DNA of 64,000 bases from Muribaculaceae bacterium (GCA_022509165.1 JAFLTT010000004.1:145623-209622); one strand, 5' to 3'; shown: positions 44,183 through 53,963, numbered from the stretch's first letter. Numbers and translations are program-made. The notes: generated by a model not told the origin, from the sequence alone.

Positions 44183-45145
44183 CTACTCAAAGCCGAAGGC
44201 TACATTGTCGATGTATAAAGTCAGGCCTTCAGTACCCACAAAAGGAGTTCCACACGAGGATGAAAGCATCACGAGCACATGTGTGGGCACAGCATCTGCC
44301 GGAGCCCATTCCACTTCCTGTACGGGAACGAGTTTCCCTTTGGAATTTTTGGCATAATAAGCTTTTTCACCATTTAGGAGTCCCATCCACGGCTTATAGA
44401 AGGGTTGATTGGTTATGTCGCCGTAATGTATAGGGAGCACATGTTTCTCGGTCCAGGGAATGGATTTGGAATAACGTTCACGACCCGTACCTACCCTCTG
44501 AGCAAAGATATTCCCTTTTTCATCTTCCCATCTCTTTTGCAGAAGCACATAGACTTCAGCATTATCACGGCCCGGTAGAGTCTTTTTAGGAGAAAGGCCG
44601 GTGGATTTCACCTGTGTATTTACATTTGGCATATCTACCTGGAAATCATAGACAAGGGCAGCCGGCCGCTTTGTATAGGGTATACCCATCTCCATTTTTG
44701 AGAAAGGACCTTTGGGGGAAGTGATCGGTTCATAAACCTGACCCAGGAAAACTGTTCCGGCCACCATCACGTCCATGTTGACGAGACCAAGCACTTTAAC
44801 CTCTTCCATTTTGGCCTCTAACTTGGCACACCTGTTACCATTGTGTATAGCCGGGGTCACAGTGTTGGATGCCTTCACCACCCCTGCCACTTTGGCATAT
44901 ACATTGCTTGTAGCCCATGGAGAGCCTCCTTCATTAGTGTATGGAGTATTGCCTTCAGATTTGCCTTCAGGGGCAATTTCATATACAGTCTTATGCTTTC
45001 CTCCAATAAGTTTGGATTCCGTTATGCCACGAGCTTTCCAGGTGGAGAAATCGCCGTATGGAATGGGCTCGAGGCGTAAAGCGTAAATTTGAGAGGAAAA
45101 TATTGAGATACTCAACAGGAGGAAAATTCCAAAGAGTTTGTTCAT
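44183..45145 (-). CDS. Secreted PCMD-domain protein
   Basis: The product is 320 residues with a signal peptide ending SSQIYALR. YGDFSTWKARGITES, GTVFLGQVYEP, PAALVYDFQVDMP and LTLYIDNVAFGFE mark the putative carbohydrate metabolism domain (PCMD), a jelly-roll module common in Bacteroidetes. Function is unproven; binding of a glycan is the usual guess. A 158-bp-type repeat lies just upstream of its start. Confidence 0.75.
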   Translation of the reverse strand: MNKLFGIFLLLSISIFSSQIYALRLEPIPYGDFSTWKARGITESKLIGGKHKTVYEIAPEGKSEGNTPYTNEGGSPWATSNVYAKVAGVVKASNTVTPAIHNGNRCAKLEAKMEEVKVLGLVNMDVMVAGTVFLGQVYEPITSPKGPFSKMEMGIPYTKRPAALVYDFQVDMPNVNTQVKSTGLSPKKTLPGRDNAEVYVLLQKRWEDEKGNIFAQRVGTGRERYSKSIPWTEKHVLPIHYGDITNQPFYKPWMGLLNGEKAYYAKNSKGKLVPVQEVEWAPADAVPTHVLVMLSSSCGTPFVGTEGLTLYIDNVAFGFE

Positions 45146-45177
45146 TTCAAAATACTTGATTGGATATTATTTTATTT

Positions 45178-45336
45178 GATTATCCTCATAAACATCCCCA
45201 TTAATAAATTGCCCTCAAACGTAGGGACGCACGGCTCGTGCGTCCGAAATAAAAGAGGGATAATTCTTTGATTATCAGAGGACGCAATGACCTTGTGTCC
45301 CTACATATGTCGTTTGGGATATTATTCGGGATAATC
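45178..45336 (+). repeat. 158-bp-type palindromic repeat, copy 1
   Basis: The ends are GATTATCC and GGGATAATC. Inside lie the self-complementary core GGGACGCACGGCTCGTGCG and a second stem formed by GGACGCAATGACC with TTGTGTCCC. It occupies most of the gap between the PCMD gene and tatD. Two more copies lie within 2 kb. Confidence 0.85.
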
Positions 45337-45344
45337 ATTTTATT

Positions 45345-45989
45345 TTAAATTCCACAGTTAATATTTGAGCCGAAAAGAAAGAAGGATGTGTTGTCTGCTA
45401 TGAGGTCGGTAATGTCGTGACCTATAACTGCCGAGAGATTTCCGATTATCTCCTCTATAGGCAGAGTAGATTCATCTGTTTCAGCCAATATCATGTTCCG
45501 GGGCACTGAGAGAAGGGTTTCCGGATTGAATTTTTCTCCAAAAGAGAGGTATATTCCGGCATCGGTGAGCATCTTGGCTACAGACGGCTTCCCTCTGAAT
45601 CCATGCACAAGCCATTTCTGTGTGGGATTAAGGTCCCTTTTCAGACCTACTATCACATCATGGGCTTTCACATCATGGATAATGAGGGGTTTCTTCAGCT
45701 CTTCGGAGAGGTCTATATGTCGTTTGAAGAGATTCATCTGTCGGAAAAGAGGTCCACCCTTCAATTTGTCGATGCCACATTCACCAATAGCCACCACATA
45801 TTCCTTCTCTGCCATTTTCTCAAGCTGCCTATATTCCTCCGGAGTTATATTTCTTACGGTTTCCCAAGGATGAATCCCCACGGAATAGTATTGCCCCGGG
45901 AAAGGTTCAAATCCCTGGATACTTTCTGCCACCACTGCACAAAGAGCAGGAGCCGGATGATGTGTATGTATGTCAAGGCACCGGATCAT
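45345..45989 (-). CDS. TatD-family metal-dependent hydrolase
   Basis: The product is 214 residues from the ATG at 45989, since CLDIHTHHP follows directly; a longer frame to 46037 adds non-family sequence. Metal-binding residues are in DIHTHH, the conserved VAIGECGID (Glu), PLIIHDVKA (His), WLVHGFRG (His) and LAETDES (Asp). It is shorter than E. coli TatD (about 260). It is likely a nuclease or hydrolase. It overlaps yidD by 17 bases. Confidence 0.85.
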   Translation of the reverse strand: MIRCLDIHTHHPAPALCAVVAESIQGFEPFPGQYYSVGIHPWETVRNITPEEYRQLEKMAEKEYVVAIGECGIDKLKGGPLFRQMNLFKRHIDLSEELKKPLIIHDVKAHDVIVGLKRDLNPTQKWLVHGFRGKPSVAKMLTDAGIYLSFGEKFNPETLLSVPRNMILAETDESTLPIEEIIGNLSAVIGHDITDLIADNTSFFLFGSNINCGI

Positions 45990-46182
45990 AACCGCTTCCA
46001 CCCAAAGGATGGCATCTTGAAATTCGTTTAATAGCAAGCCAGGAGCCTTTTAATGCTCCATGTTTGCGTAAAGCCTCCACAGCATATGCGCTGCAGGTGG
46101 GAGTATATCTGCAGGCCGGTGGAAAATGCGGAGATATAGCGCTCTGATAAATCTTTATGAAGAAAATCAGGATCTTCGACAT
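45973..46182 (-). CDS. yidD: Membrane protein insertion efficiency factor YidD
   Basis: The product is 69 residues from the ATG at 46182. [31 protein letters not shown] and [14 protein letters not shown] are the YidD family motifs, with three conserved Cys. It acts at the inner face of the membrane with the YidC insertase. It lies between rnpA and tatD, the usual neighbour order. Confidence 0.92.
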   Translation of the reverse strand: MSKILIFFIKIYQSAISPHFPPACRYTPTCSAYAVEALRKHGALKGSWLAIKRISRCHPLGGSGYDPVP

Positions 46183-46197
46183 GTAATTATTTTTTTG

Positions 46198-46355
46198 GAT
46201 TATCCTCATAAATACCCCATTAATAAAATTCCCTCAATTGTAGGGACGCACGGCTCGTGCGTCCGAAATAAAAGAGGTATAATTCTTTGATTATCAGAGG
46301 ACGCAATGACCTTGCGTCCCTACATTTGTCTTTTGGAATATTATTAGGGATAATC
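46198..46355 (+). repeat. 158-bp-type palindromic repeat, copy 2
   Basis: It has the same GATTATCC ends and the same central palindrome as the copy at 45178-45336, in the same orientation. It fills the gap between the rnpA stop and the yidD start, separating two genes that are normally adjacent. Confidence 0.85.
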
Positions 46356-46358
46356 ATA

Positions 46359-46811
46359 TTATTTTTCTTGAGAAGTTGTTCTGGCGTATAGTTTATCCAG
46401 AAGTTGTATCATTTTCTGTTCAATCATTGCGTAGGGAAGGTTCTTGTCGTGGACATATACCAGAGCCAGAGACAATGTGCCATGAGAGGTTTCAGTCTCT
46501 AATTCCTTTCTCAGTGGAATTCGGTGAAGACGATATGCCTCGCGTATCCGACGTCGCATCAACACTCGGTCTGTGGCCTTGTGGCGTTTTTTCTTGGGCA
46601 CCGTAACCATCATCTGGAGGCTTCCGATGTCTGCCGGCAACTTATTTCGGAAATTTGCTTCCAGTTCGGCCTGGCTCAATTTTCTCCAAGTCACCTTAAA
46701 AGGGAATTCGTAAAACGATTTCCCTAATCTGAAAAGACCTTCTACAAGGCTTCGGTGATGTAGCCTCTCAGCCTTCGGAAATCTATAGGATTCCTTTATT
46801 TCAGGTTGCAT
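46359..46811 (-). CDS. rnpA: Ribonuclease P protein component
   Basis: The product is 150 residues. KAERLHHRSLVEGLFRLGKSF at the N-terminus and VPKKKRHKATDRVLMRRRIREAYRLHR (the RNR-type RNA-binding helix) identify RnpA. It supports tRNA 5' maturation. It is slightly longer than E. coli RnpA. A TAAATTTG -7 box is just upstream at 46846-46853. Confidence 0.9.
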   Translation of the reverse strand: MQPEIKESYRFPKAERLHHRSLVEGLFRLGKSFYEFPFKVTWRKLSQAELEANFRNKLPADIGSLQMMVTVPKKKRHKATDRVLMRRRIREAYRLHRIPLRKELETETSHGTLSLALVYVHDKNLPYAMIEQKMIQLLDKLYARTTSQEK

Positions 46812-46845
46812 GAAAGGTGTCTTCTGTATAAGCGCAATAATATTG

Positions 46846-46853
46846 CAAATTTA
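46846..46853 (-). promoter_or_regulatory. -7 box upstream of rnpA
   Basis: TAAATTTG on the minus strand is a full TAnnTTTG match, 35 bases before the rnpA ATG. No -33 TTTG is seen at the expected spacing. Confidence 0.4.
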
Positions 46854-46929
46854 CTGATTTTTGACCACTAATCAGTCCTTCCGTTTAAACCTTAATAAAC
46901 ATGGCTCTTTTTTAAAGATATTTTTACAG

Positions 46930-47087
46930 GATTATCACGAATAATATCCCAAACGGCATATGTAGGGACGCAAGGTCATTGCGTCCTCTGATAATCAAAG
47001 AATTATCCCTCTTTTATTCCGGACGCACGAGCCGTGCGTCTCTACTTTTGAGGGCAATTTATTAATGGGGTATTTATGAGGATAATC
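46930..47087 (-). repeat. 158-bp-type palindromic repeat, copy 3 (inverted)
   Basis: It starts GATTATCACGAATAA and ends GAGGATAATC, which is the reverse of the copies at 45178 and 46198. The core palindrome and the GACGCAAGGTCATTGCGTCC stem are kept. It lies in the 453-base gap between divergent rnpA and the large secreted protein gene. Confidence 0.85.
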
Positions 47088-47207
47088 AAATATTTTTATC
47101 TTGAAGAGGGTAGATTAAATTTAGATTTTTTCAATATGTATAAAATAGCAATCAATTGATAATCAGGAATAAAGTGGTGGAAATTATCTATATTTTTACT
47201 TGATAAT

Positions 47208-47239
47208 ATTGATATCGGTATTTAAGATTTTTATTTTTG
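47208..47239 (+). promoter_or_regulatory. Promoter of the large secreted SGNH protein gene
   Basis: ATTG (47208-47211), 20 bases, then TATTTTTG (47232-47239), 25 bases before the ATG. This is close to the Bacteroidetes consensus. Confidence 0.55.
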
Positions 47240-47264
47240 TATTGCAGTAACAAAAAAATCATCT

Positions 47265-50200
47265 ATGAATATACGAAGACAACTTATGCTTGGGCTCTCG
47301 CTCCTTATGCTTGCAGGTATCAACTGCAATGCTCAGGCGTTGGGCCTCTCCTCAGCCAACAATTCTCTTTCCGAGAATTTTGACTCAATGTGGACCGGAA
47401 CGGAAGTAAGTCTCAACCTTCCGGAAGGATGGCGAATCGACCGCAATCTTAGTGTCCCCCGACAAGTGTGTGCGTGGGACAATGCTACCACCACGCTGAT
47501 GTATTCCGACAGTGAGAATCTGGCGAGCAATCAGAAAAACGGAACATATTGCTTCGGTGCAACTGCCGACAATTCCGACCGAGCCATCGGCGGACTTTCC
47601 ACCGGTTCGGTAGGTGGAAGCGAAGGAACCAGAGGTGTAAGCCTGATGACTAAAATCACCAATGAAGACCCGTCGCAGATTCTTACCAATCTTAAGCTTG
47701 ACTATAACATTGAGAAATACCGTAAAGGTAGCAATGGAGCAGGCTTTTCAGTGAGACTTTTCTCCTCTAAAGATGGAATAAAATGGCAAGAAGAAGAAGC
47801 TTTCATAGAAAGTTTTGAACCTGACAATGAAACATTAGGCGGATATCCTGTGCCACTGAGCACCAAGGAGGTGAAGGGTAACACCCTCCGCACCCACGTA
47901 TTACCCGGTGAGGATTTATATCTGGCCTGGAACATTTCAGTCACCAGTGGATCCACTTGCAGCAGTGCTCCGGGTTATGCAATCGATGATATTGTAATGA
48001 ACGGTGTCTTCGCAGATTCAGATCCGGATTGGGTGGAAGATGAAGAAGAGGATTATGACTTTGTTCCTTCAGGTATATATCTGAGAGGAGAAATCAACGA
48101 ATGGGGCGCTACAACGGAATGGGAATTCAGCAAAGTTTCCGATACTGAATATGCTCTTTACAACAAGACCATATCAGGCAGTTTCAAAGTAGCTGATGCC
48201 GGATGGAGCTCATCCTGTAACTATGGTTCCAACGGTGAGAACATAGTGATGGGAGTACCTTATAAACTTGCTAAGGGAATAGATACCAATATCTCTTGCG
48301 GTAACTTAACGTTCCCTTGTGAGAAAATAACCTTAACAATCGAAGATGGAGTAGGCACCCTCGAACTTCTTCCCAATACAAGCACCAAAGGCCTATCGGC
48401 TGTATATATGATAGGTGACTTCAACGGCTGGAACTATATGGGCACTACCGGAAAGCTTACTCTTGACACAGATGATAATCTCTTCAAGGGACAAGTGGCC
48501 CTCACAGCAGGTGACAATGGTATTTCGGAATGGCTTATATATCAAAGATTGGCAATGGCAGGAGTTTGGGGACTTGAAACAGATGCCACCGCTGCTTCAC
48601 TTCAGGGTAGGCTTATAGCAGGGGCCAATGGAAAGGTAGCCACAACTCCCGGAATGTATGATGTGACATTCAATCTCGCCACAGGTGAATATACACTCAC
48701 CGCTCTCCAATCTATTGCAGAATCTCTCACATTAAGTCCGGCAGCTGTCACCTTAGTGCCTCAGGTGCCCCAGACTGTAAAGGTTCTCTCACTCAACAAC
48801 AGTTTGATACATTACAATGATCAGGCAAAAGTATTCAATGAAATAGCAGCCTCTATGGGTAAGGATGCCAACTGGACCAAACATACCAATCTTGGCAAGA
48901 CCTTGCAATATCATTGGGAAGAGGGTGACGGTGTGACCGGTACCGGTGAGCCCGGTGCAAAGATGATGGTTCGTTCCGACGTATGGAGCCACATTATCCT
49001 TCAGGAACAGACTATCCTTCCACGTACAGATTTCGCCGGCTTCAGCAGTAGCGTAAAGAAGTGGGTAGAATATATTCGTGACAACTGTCCCAATCCGAAT
49101 GCTGTGATCATTCTGCCGCTCAACTGGGCTTTAGGTCAGGACTGGAGCAATTTCTCAGATTATAATAAAATTCTGGTTGACAACTATACCAAGGTAGCTC
49201 AGGATTTAGGTGTAGTAGTGTGTCCTGTGGGTCTGGCTTATCAGGCTAAGTATGATAAAGATGGAGGAGAGAATACTGAGGCTTCATGGTTCCTCCCGGG
49301 TGATGACCGTCATCCCACACTTAAGGCAACCTATTTGGCCGCTCTAATGGAATATGGAATAATCTATAATGAAGATCCCGCCACTGTTACTTATTATCCT
49401 ACCGGTATCACTGATGAAGACAAGGTAGGTGAGATGAGCGATGAGATTGCCGCAGAAATGAGGGAATATGCTTCAAATGCTCTGAAAGCCTATAAGAATG
49501 TAGTAGACAATCATTCCGGTACAGTGAATTTCAAGGCAGCTCTTTACGATCAGTATGGAATCGAAATTCCGGATCAGACTATAGAATGGAGTGTTACTCC
49601 CGCTACTGCTTCGTTGAGCAATGGTGTATTTTCCGCAACTGAACCCGGGGAATACACAGTAACTGCCAAGACAGGTAATTTTACTGCCACTTCAGTTGTA
49701 ACTGTGGGCCAAGCCGAGACTGTGATGCCTGAAATATCCTTCATCCTCCTCAACGAGGATAACCTCTCTTACACTCAGGATTTCGACTCTATGGGTACAG
49801 AGGAAGAGGCCACTATTCCGGAGGGCTGGAAAGCTGACGTACAACTCTCTCCGAGAACCTTGGGCAGCTATCAGAATGCCGGAGAGAAAACACTGAAGGC
49901 CGGTGGCGCAGACTTTGGAAGTAGCGCTAAAAACGGACTTTGGAATCTCGGTGATTCGTCTGATGCAACCGACAGAGCTTTGGGTGGCGTGACTACAGAC
50001 GTTGAAGGCGGTGCAAAATCTATCAATATCTATACCGCTATTAAGAATGATGGCAAGAAATATATATCAGCCCTCAACCTTGGATATGATATCGAGAAAT
50101 ATCGCGACGGTAGCAACCCGGCCGGTTTCACAGTGAAACTATATACCTCTTTAGACGGCAAGAACTGGGCAGAAGCCGGTGCAGACTTTACAACAGACTT

Positions 50201-50930
50201 TGAGCCGTCTGATAATACTATTGGTTCCAGTGAAGTGCCGATGGAGACACGCCATGTGGCCGGAGTTCTCAACAAGGAGATAGCACCGGGTGCAGAGCTC
50301 TATCTTGCCTGGAACATTTCAGCCACAAGCGGCACAAGCTGTATGTCGGCTCCGATACTTTCCATCGACAATGTTACCATCGATGCCGAGTTGCGTGCAG
50401 TGCCTGTATACGATTATTATATCTACATAGAAAATAATTCAGATTACGAAAGCTGCGGTCTGTATGCATGGGGTGATTCTGAATTATTCGGTGGTTGGCC
50501 CGGTCAGTTCCCGATTGATGAAGTGACAATACAAGACCATACTTTCCAGGTATTCGGCCATAACGCAGGATCAGGGAATTATCATCTGATTTTCAACAAC
50601 GGCAACAACGGAAAACAGTTTGCTGACTACGATATCACAGGAGGTCAAGATTATTATCTGACTACCAACCAGAGTGCTAATAAACTGGAAAAAGTGATTA
50701 TAACCAAAGTAGAAAGCATCATCGACTCAGAAGAATCTTCAATCATAGTAAAAGGGGATACTATAATTTGTGAAGATGCCGGAGAACTTACAGTTTACAA
50801 TCTTGGCGGGGCTATGATAGCCAGGAGTTATGGTAACACTCTTTCCATTTCACCGCTGATGCCGGGTATATATGTAGTTAAAGCCAAAAAGGAAAGTAAT
50901 ATCGAATCCAAAAAATTTGTGAAGAGATAA
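47265..50930 (+). CDS. Large secreted multidomain protein: duplicated beta modules, SGNH (DUF4886-like) domain, CBM26-like module, sorting module
   Basis: The product is 1221 residues. The signal peptide ends near NCNAQA. The order is: module A (about 35-255); two SusE/F-like modules (SGIYLRGEINEW, AVYMIGDFNGWNY; about 265-480); an SGNH hydrolase-like DUF4886 domain (about 503-720) with Ser in VLSLNNSLIHYND and the DDRHPT Asp-His pair; a bacterial Ig-like domain (about 745-820); a second copy of module A (about 830-1045, sharing YDIEKYRDGSNPAGFTVKLY); a CBM26-like module with GGWPGQFP (about 1046-1145); and a type A C-terminal sorting module. It is probably surface or secreted and acts on a glycan, perhaps as an esterase. 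The exact reaction is unknown. Confidence 0.8.
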   Translation: MNIRRQLMLGLSLLMLAGINCNAQALGLSSANNSLSENFDSMWTGTEVSLNLPEGWRIDRNLSVPRQVCAWDNATTTLMYSDSENLASNQKNGTYCFGATADNSDRAIGGLSTGSVGGSEGTRGVSLMTKITNEDPSQILTNLKLDYNIEKYRKGSNGAGFSVRLFSSKDGIKWQEEEAFIESFEPDNETLGGYPVPLSTKEVKGNTLRTHVLPGEDLYLAWNISVTSGSTCSSAPGYAIDDIVMNGVFADSDPDWVEDEEEDYDFVPSGIYLRGEINEWGATTEWEFSKVSDTEYALYNKTISGSFKVADAGWSSSCNYGSNGENIVMGVPYKLAKGIDTNISCGNLTFPCEKITLTIEDGVGTLELLPNTSTKGLSAVYMIGDFNGWNYMGTTGKLTLDTDDNLFKGQVALTAGDNGISEWLIYQRLAMAGVWGLETDATAASLQGRLIAGANGKVATTPGMYDVTFNLATGEYTLTALQSIAESLTLSPAAVTLVPQVPQTVKVLSLNNSLIHYNDQAKVFNEIAASMGKDANWTKHTNLGKTLQYHWEEGDGVTGTGEPGAKMMVRSDVWSHIILQEQTILPRTDFAGFSSSVKKWVEYIRDNCPNPNAVIILPLNWALGQDWSNFSDYNKILVDNYTKVAQDLGVVVCPVGLAYQAKYDKDGGENTEASWFLPGDDRHPTLKATYLAALMEYGIIYNEDPATVTYYPTGITDEDKVGEMSDEIAAEMREYASNALKAYKNVVDNHSGTVNFKAALYDQYGIEIPDQTIEWSVTPATASLSNGVFSATEPGEYTVTAKTGNFTATSVVTVGQAETVMPEISFILLNEDNLSYTQDFDSMGTEEEATIPEGWKADVQLSPRTLGSYQNAGEKTLKAGGADFGSSAKNGLWNLGDSSDATDRALGGVTTDVEGGAKSINIYTAIKNDGKKYISALNLGYDIEKYRDGSNPAGFTVKLYTSLDGKNWAEAGADFTTDFEPSDNTIGSSEVPMETRHVAGVLNKEIAPGAELYLAWNISATSGTSCMSAPILSIDNVTIDAELRAVPVYDYYIYIENNSDYESCGLYAWGDSELFGGWPGQFPIDEVTIQDHTFQVFGHNAGSGNYHLIFNNGNNGKQFADYDITGGQDYYLTTNQSANKLEKVIITKVESIIDSEESSIIVKGDTIICEDAGELTVYNLGGAMIARSYGNTLSISPLMPGIYVVKAKKESNIESKKFVKR

Positions 50931-50979
50931 GTTTCCCGCATTAGACTTAAATATTTCCCGAATTAAACTTAAATAGAAG

Positions 50980-51012
50980 GGGGGTGCTGTTCTAAACAGC
51001 ATCCCCTCTCTG
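50980..51012 (+). terminator. Terminator after the large secreted protein gene
   Basis: GGGGGTGCTGTT pairs with AACAGCATCCCC (one G-T, loop of 3), followed by TCTCTGTT. It is placed between convergent genes, 50 bases past the stop. Confidence 0.65.
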
Positions 51013-51028
51013 TTATGTGTCGCAATTA

Positions 51029-51520
51029 TCAGAAATTAGTAAAGGAAAAAGGCAGAAGAGATTTGATGGAAGGGAGGATATAAATTTTTTCTTTCCCATA
51101 CAGAATCACTTCGATGTCGCCATAAAGGTATTCATATTCCAAGAGAGCCTGACGGCATCCGCCACAAGGTGAAACTGGATTTTTCTGGAAACCCTCTTCC
51201 TGGTCTTTATCAATTCCCGGGTCGATCCATGCCGCTATTGCAAGTTTTCTGAAGGCAATACCTGGATTGGCTGACGAGGCATAGAAAGCAGCAGTGCGTT
51301 CTGCACATAGTCCGGATGGATATGCTGCATTTTCCTGATTGCTTCCCTCCACAATCTTACCATTGTCGAGCAAAATAGCGGCGCCAACCTGATATTTTGA
51401 AAAAGGAGCATATGCACGTCTGGTGGCTTCCTTTGCACATTCTACCAAGCGCCTGTCTAAATCGCTTAATTCATCATAGCTATACTCCTTTACCAGCGAT
51501 TTTATTTCAAATTCCTTCAT
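51029..51520 (-). CDS. cdd: Cytidine deaminase
   Basis: The product is 163 residues. The zinc site is CAERTA (Cys plus catalytic Glu) with PCGGCRQ (two Cys). YAPFSKYQVGAAILLDNGKIVEGSNQENAAYPSG is the substrate loop. It deaminates cytidine and deoxycytidine in pyrimidine salvage. Slightly longer than the usual 130-140-residue tetrameric form. Confidence 0.93.
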   Translation of the reverse strand: MKEFEIKSLVKEYSYDELSDLDRRLVECAKEATRRAYAPFSKYQVGAAILLDNGKIVEGSNQENAAYPSGLCAERTAAFYASSANPGIAFRKLAIAAWIDPGIDKDQEEGFQKNPVSPCGGCRQALLEYEYLYGDIEVILYGKEKIYILPSIKSLLPFSFTNF

Positions 51521-51585
51521 GGCTATTTATACTTTCTTTATCGGTATAGATCTTGTCTTTATCTCTCAGTGTGCTTTAATTGGGA

Positions 51586-52911
51586 TCAGTCCTTGGATTT
51601 ATCGCGCATAAAGATCTGGATAGGGGTTCCGTGGAAATCCCATTTCTCTCTGATTTTATTCTCCAGGAATCTTCTGTAAGGCTCTTTCACCCATTGGGGC
51701 AGATTGCAGAAAAAGACAAATGTAGGAATCACGGAATCTTTGAGCATCGTGACATATTTGATTTTCACAAACTTCCCTTTGTTGGATGGGGGAGGTGTCT
51801 GAGCAATCTGCTCAAGCATATAAGTATTGAGCTGTGATGTAGGGATTAACCTCTTACGATTGTTGAAAACTTCGATGGCAGTCTCAAGTACTTTGTATAT
51901 TCTTTGTTTTGTGAGCGCAGACGTGAAAAGGATAGGGAAGTCGGTGAAAGGAGCAAACCTTCCTCTTATCGCCTCTTCATATCTTTTTTGAGCCTGGAGA
52001 GAACGGTCTTCAATCAAATCCCATTTGTTCACGCATACTACCAGACCTTTCTTGTTTCGTTGAATCAGTGAGAAAATATTGGCATCCTGAGCCTCGATAC
52101 CACGGGTGGCATCGATCATGAGGATACACACATCACTTGCCTCAATAGCTCGTATAGAACGAATTACACTGTAGTATTCTATGTCCTCATTTACCTTATT
52201 TTTCTTGCGGATACCGGCTGTGTCAACAAGATAGAAATCGAATCCGAACTTGTTGTACCGATGATATATAGAGTCGCGTGTAGTTCCGGCTATGTCGGTA
52301 ACTATGTGACGTTCTTCACCGATAAATGCATTTATAAGAGAGGATTTTCCTGCATTCGGTCTACCTACAATTGCAAATTTTGCTATGTTGTCTTCAGGTC
52401 GGTCGTCAGCTTTGGGTTCAGGCATATCTGCTATGATTTTATCAAGCAGGTCGCCGGTTCCGCTACCGTTGGCTGAAGATACTTCCACCGGTTCTCCAAG
52501 GCCGAGTGAATAGAATTCCGGTATATTGAATCGGGCATCTCCTTTATCTTCCTTGTTTGCCACAAGTATAACAGGTTTTTTCGAACGCCTGAGTATCTGA
52601 GCTACTTTATCATCAAGGTCAGTGACACCATTGGAGGCATCTACTACAAATAAAATCACATCGGCTTCTTCTATAGCGATTTCTACCTGCTTGTTGATTT
52701 CAGATTCAAATACATCATCCGAATTAACAACCCAGCCTCCGGTATCTACTATAGAAAATTCCTGTCCACACCAGTCTACTTTGCCATATTGACGGTCGCG
52801 GGTGGTGCCGGCCGTATCATCCACTATGGCCTGGCGAGTTTGAGTAAGCCTATTAAAAAGTGTAGACTTTCCCACATTGGGACGTCCAACTATTGCTACA
52901 AGTCTTCCCAT
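51586..52911 (-). CDS. der: GTPase Der (EngA)
   Basis: The product is 441 residues. It has two GTPase domains in tandem: P-loops [14 protein letters not shown] (residue 8) and [14 protein letters not shown] (about 183), G3 DTGGW and DTAGI, G4 NKED and NKWD. A KH-like C-terminal domain follows. It acts in 50S ribosome assembly. It is downstream of era, with the gap filled by a heptamer repeat. Confidence 0.95.
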   Translation of the reverse strand: MGRLVAIVGRPNVGKSTLFNRLTQTRQAIVDDTAGTTRDRQYGKVDWCGQEFSIVDTGGWVVNSDDVFESEINKQVEIAIEEADVILFVVDASNGVTDLDDKVAQILRRSKKPVILVANKEDKGDARFNIPEFYSLGLGEPVEVSSANGSGTGDLLDKIIADMPEPKADDRPEDNIAKFAIVGRPNAGKSSLINAFIGEERHIVTDIAGTTRDSIYHRYNKFGFDFYLVDTAGIRKKNKVNEDIEYYSVIRSIRAIEASDVCILMIDATRGIEAQDANIFSLIQRNKKGLVVCVNKWDLIEDRSLQAQKRYEEAIRGRFAPFTDFPILFTSALTKQRIYKVLETAIEVFNNRKRLIPTSQLNTYMLEQIAQTPPPSNKGKFVKIKYVTMLKDSVIPTFVFFCNLPQWVKEPYRRFLENKIREKWDFHGTPIQIFMRDKSKD

Positions 52912-53036
52912 GATTCGTTTTTCGTAATTCGTGATTCGTAATCCGTAATCCGTAATTCGTTTATCGTAATCCGTTTATCGTTATTAATAAAACAACGAAT
53001 AACGAATAACGACTAACGAAAAACGATTAACGATTC
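52912..53036. repeat. Degenerate heptamer repeat filling the era-der gap
   Basis: The whole 125-base gap consists of ATTCGT/AATCCGT units at the left (TCGTAATTCGTGATTCGTAA) and AACGAAT/AACGACT units at the right, broken by a short AATAAAACA segment. It begins one base before the der ATG and ends at the era stop codon. Confidence 0.8.
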
Positions 53037-53963
53037 TTATTCCATATAACCGAAAGCTTTGAGTTTATTTTCACGGTTTCTCCAGTCTTTCTCCACTTTC
53101 ACAAAGATTTCCAGATATACACGTTTGCCAAAGAATCTTTCGATATCTTGTCTGGCTTCTATACCCACCTTCTTGATTTTGTCTCCTCCTTTACCTATGA
53201 TAATGCCTTTCTGTGTGTCTCTTTCCACATAGATAACGCTCATAATATGGATAGACCCTTCCTTTTCTTCAAATTTCTCTACCAGAACTTCAGCACTATA
53301 AGGAATCTCCTTATCGTAATTCAGCAGCAATTTCTCACGGATGATTTCTGTCACGAAGAAGCGTGCCGGTTTATCGGTAAGAGCATCTTTTCCGAAGAAC
53401 GGTGGAGAAACCGGCAGGAGTTCCACTATCCGTTTCTTAAGATTGTCTACATTGAAATTCTCAGTGGCGCTGATAGGGAAGATTTCTGCTTTCGGCAATC
53501 TCTGGTGCCAACGGTCTACCAGCTGCTGGAGTTCTTCTTGATTTTTCAGCAGGTCAATCTTATTGATCACCAAAAGCACCGGAATCTCTTCCTTGGCTAC
53601 TCTGTCGAGAAAGTCTTTGTTTTTCTCAGGGTCTTCCACTACATCTGTCACATAAAGCAGAATATCGGCATCAGTCAGGGCTCCTTCAGAAAAACCGAGC
53701 ATTGATTCCTGAAGTTTATATTTCGGTTTCAATACTCCCGGGGTGTCTGAAAAAACTATCTGGTAGTCGGGCGTGTTAACAATACCCATAATCCTATGTC
53801 TTGTAGTCTGTGCCTTTGAGGTTATGATGGAAATTCGCTCTCCTACCAGATCATTCATCAGCGTAGACTTGCCCACATTTGGATTTCCGACAATATTAAC
53901 AAAACCGGCCCTGTGTTCAGCCTTCGGTTGTTCAGTGGATAATATTTTAATTTCTTCTTCCAT
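53037..53963 (-). CDS. era: GTPase Era
   Basis: The product is 308 residues. It has the P-loop [15 protein letters not shown]2 region SKAQTTRHRIMGI, G3 DTPGV and G4 NKID. The C-terminal KH domain carries GIIIGKGGDKIKKVG. It binds 16S rRNA in 30S assembly. It is separated from der by repeat sequence only. Confidence 0.95.
   Translation of the reverse strand: MEEEIKILSTEQPKAEHRAGFVNIVGNPNVGKSTLMNDLVGERISIITSKAQTTRHRIMGIVNTPDYQIVFSDTPGVLKPKYKLQESMLGFSEGALTDADILLYVTDVVEDPEKNKDFLDRVAKEEIPVLLVINKIDLLKNQEELQQLVDRWHQRLPKAEIFPISATENFNVDNLKKRIVELLPVSPPFFGKDALTDKPARFFVTEIIREKLLLNYDKEIPYSAEVLVEKFEEKEGSIHIMSVIYVERDTQKGIIIGKGGDKIKKVGIEARQDIERFFGKRVYLEIFVKVEKDWRNRENKLKAFGYME

Noticed and set aside
45973-46037. 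Longer TatD and YidD N-termini from upstream in-frame starts
   Set aside because: The extra residues do not fit either family, and the chosen ATGs sit directly before the conserved motifs.
52912-53036. Possible CRISPR array
   Set aside because: The units are only about 7 bases, degenerate and without unique spacers; no cas genes are in the window.
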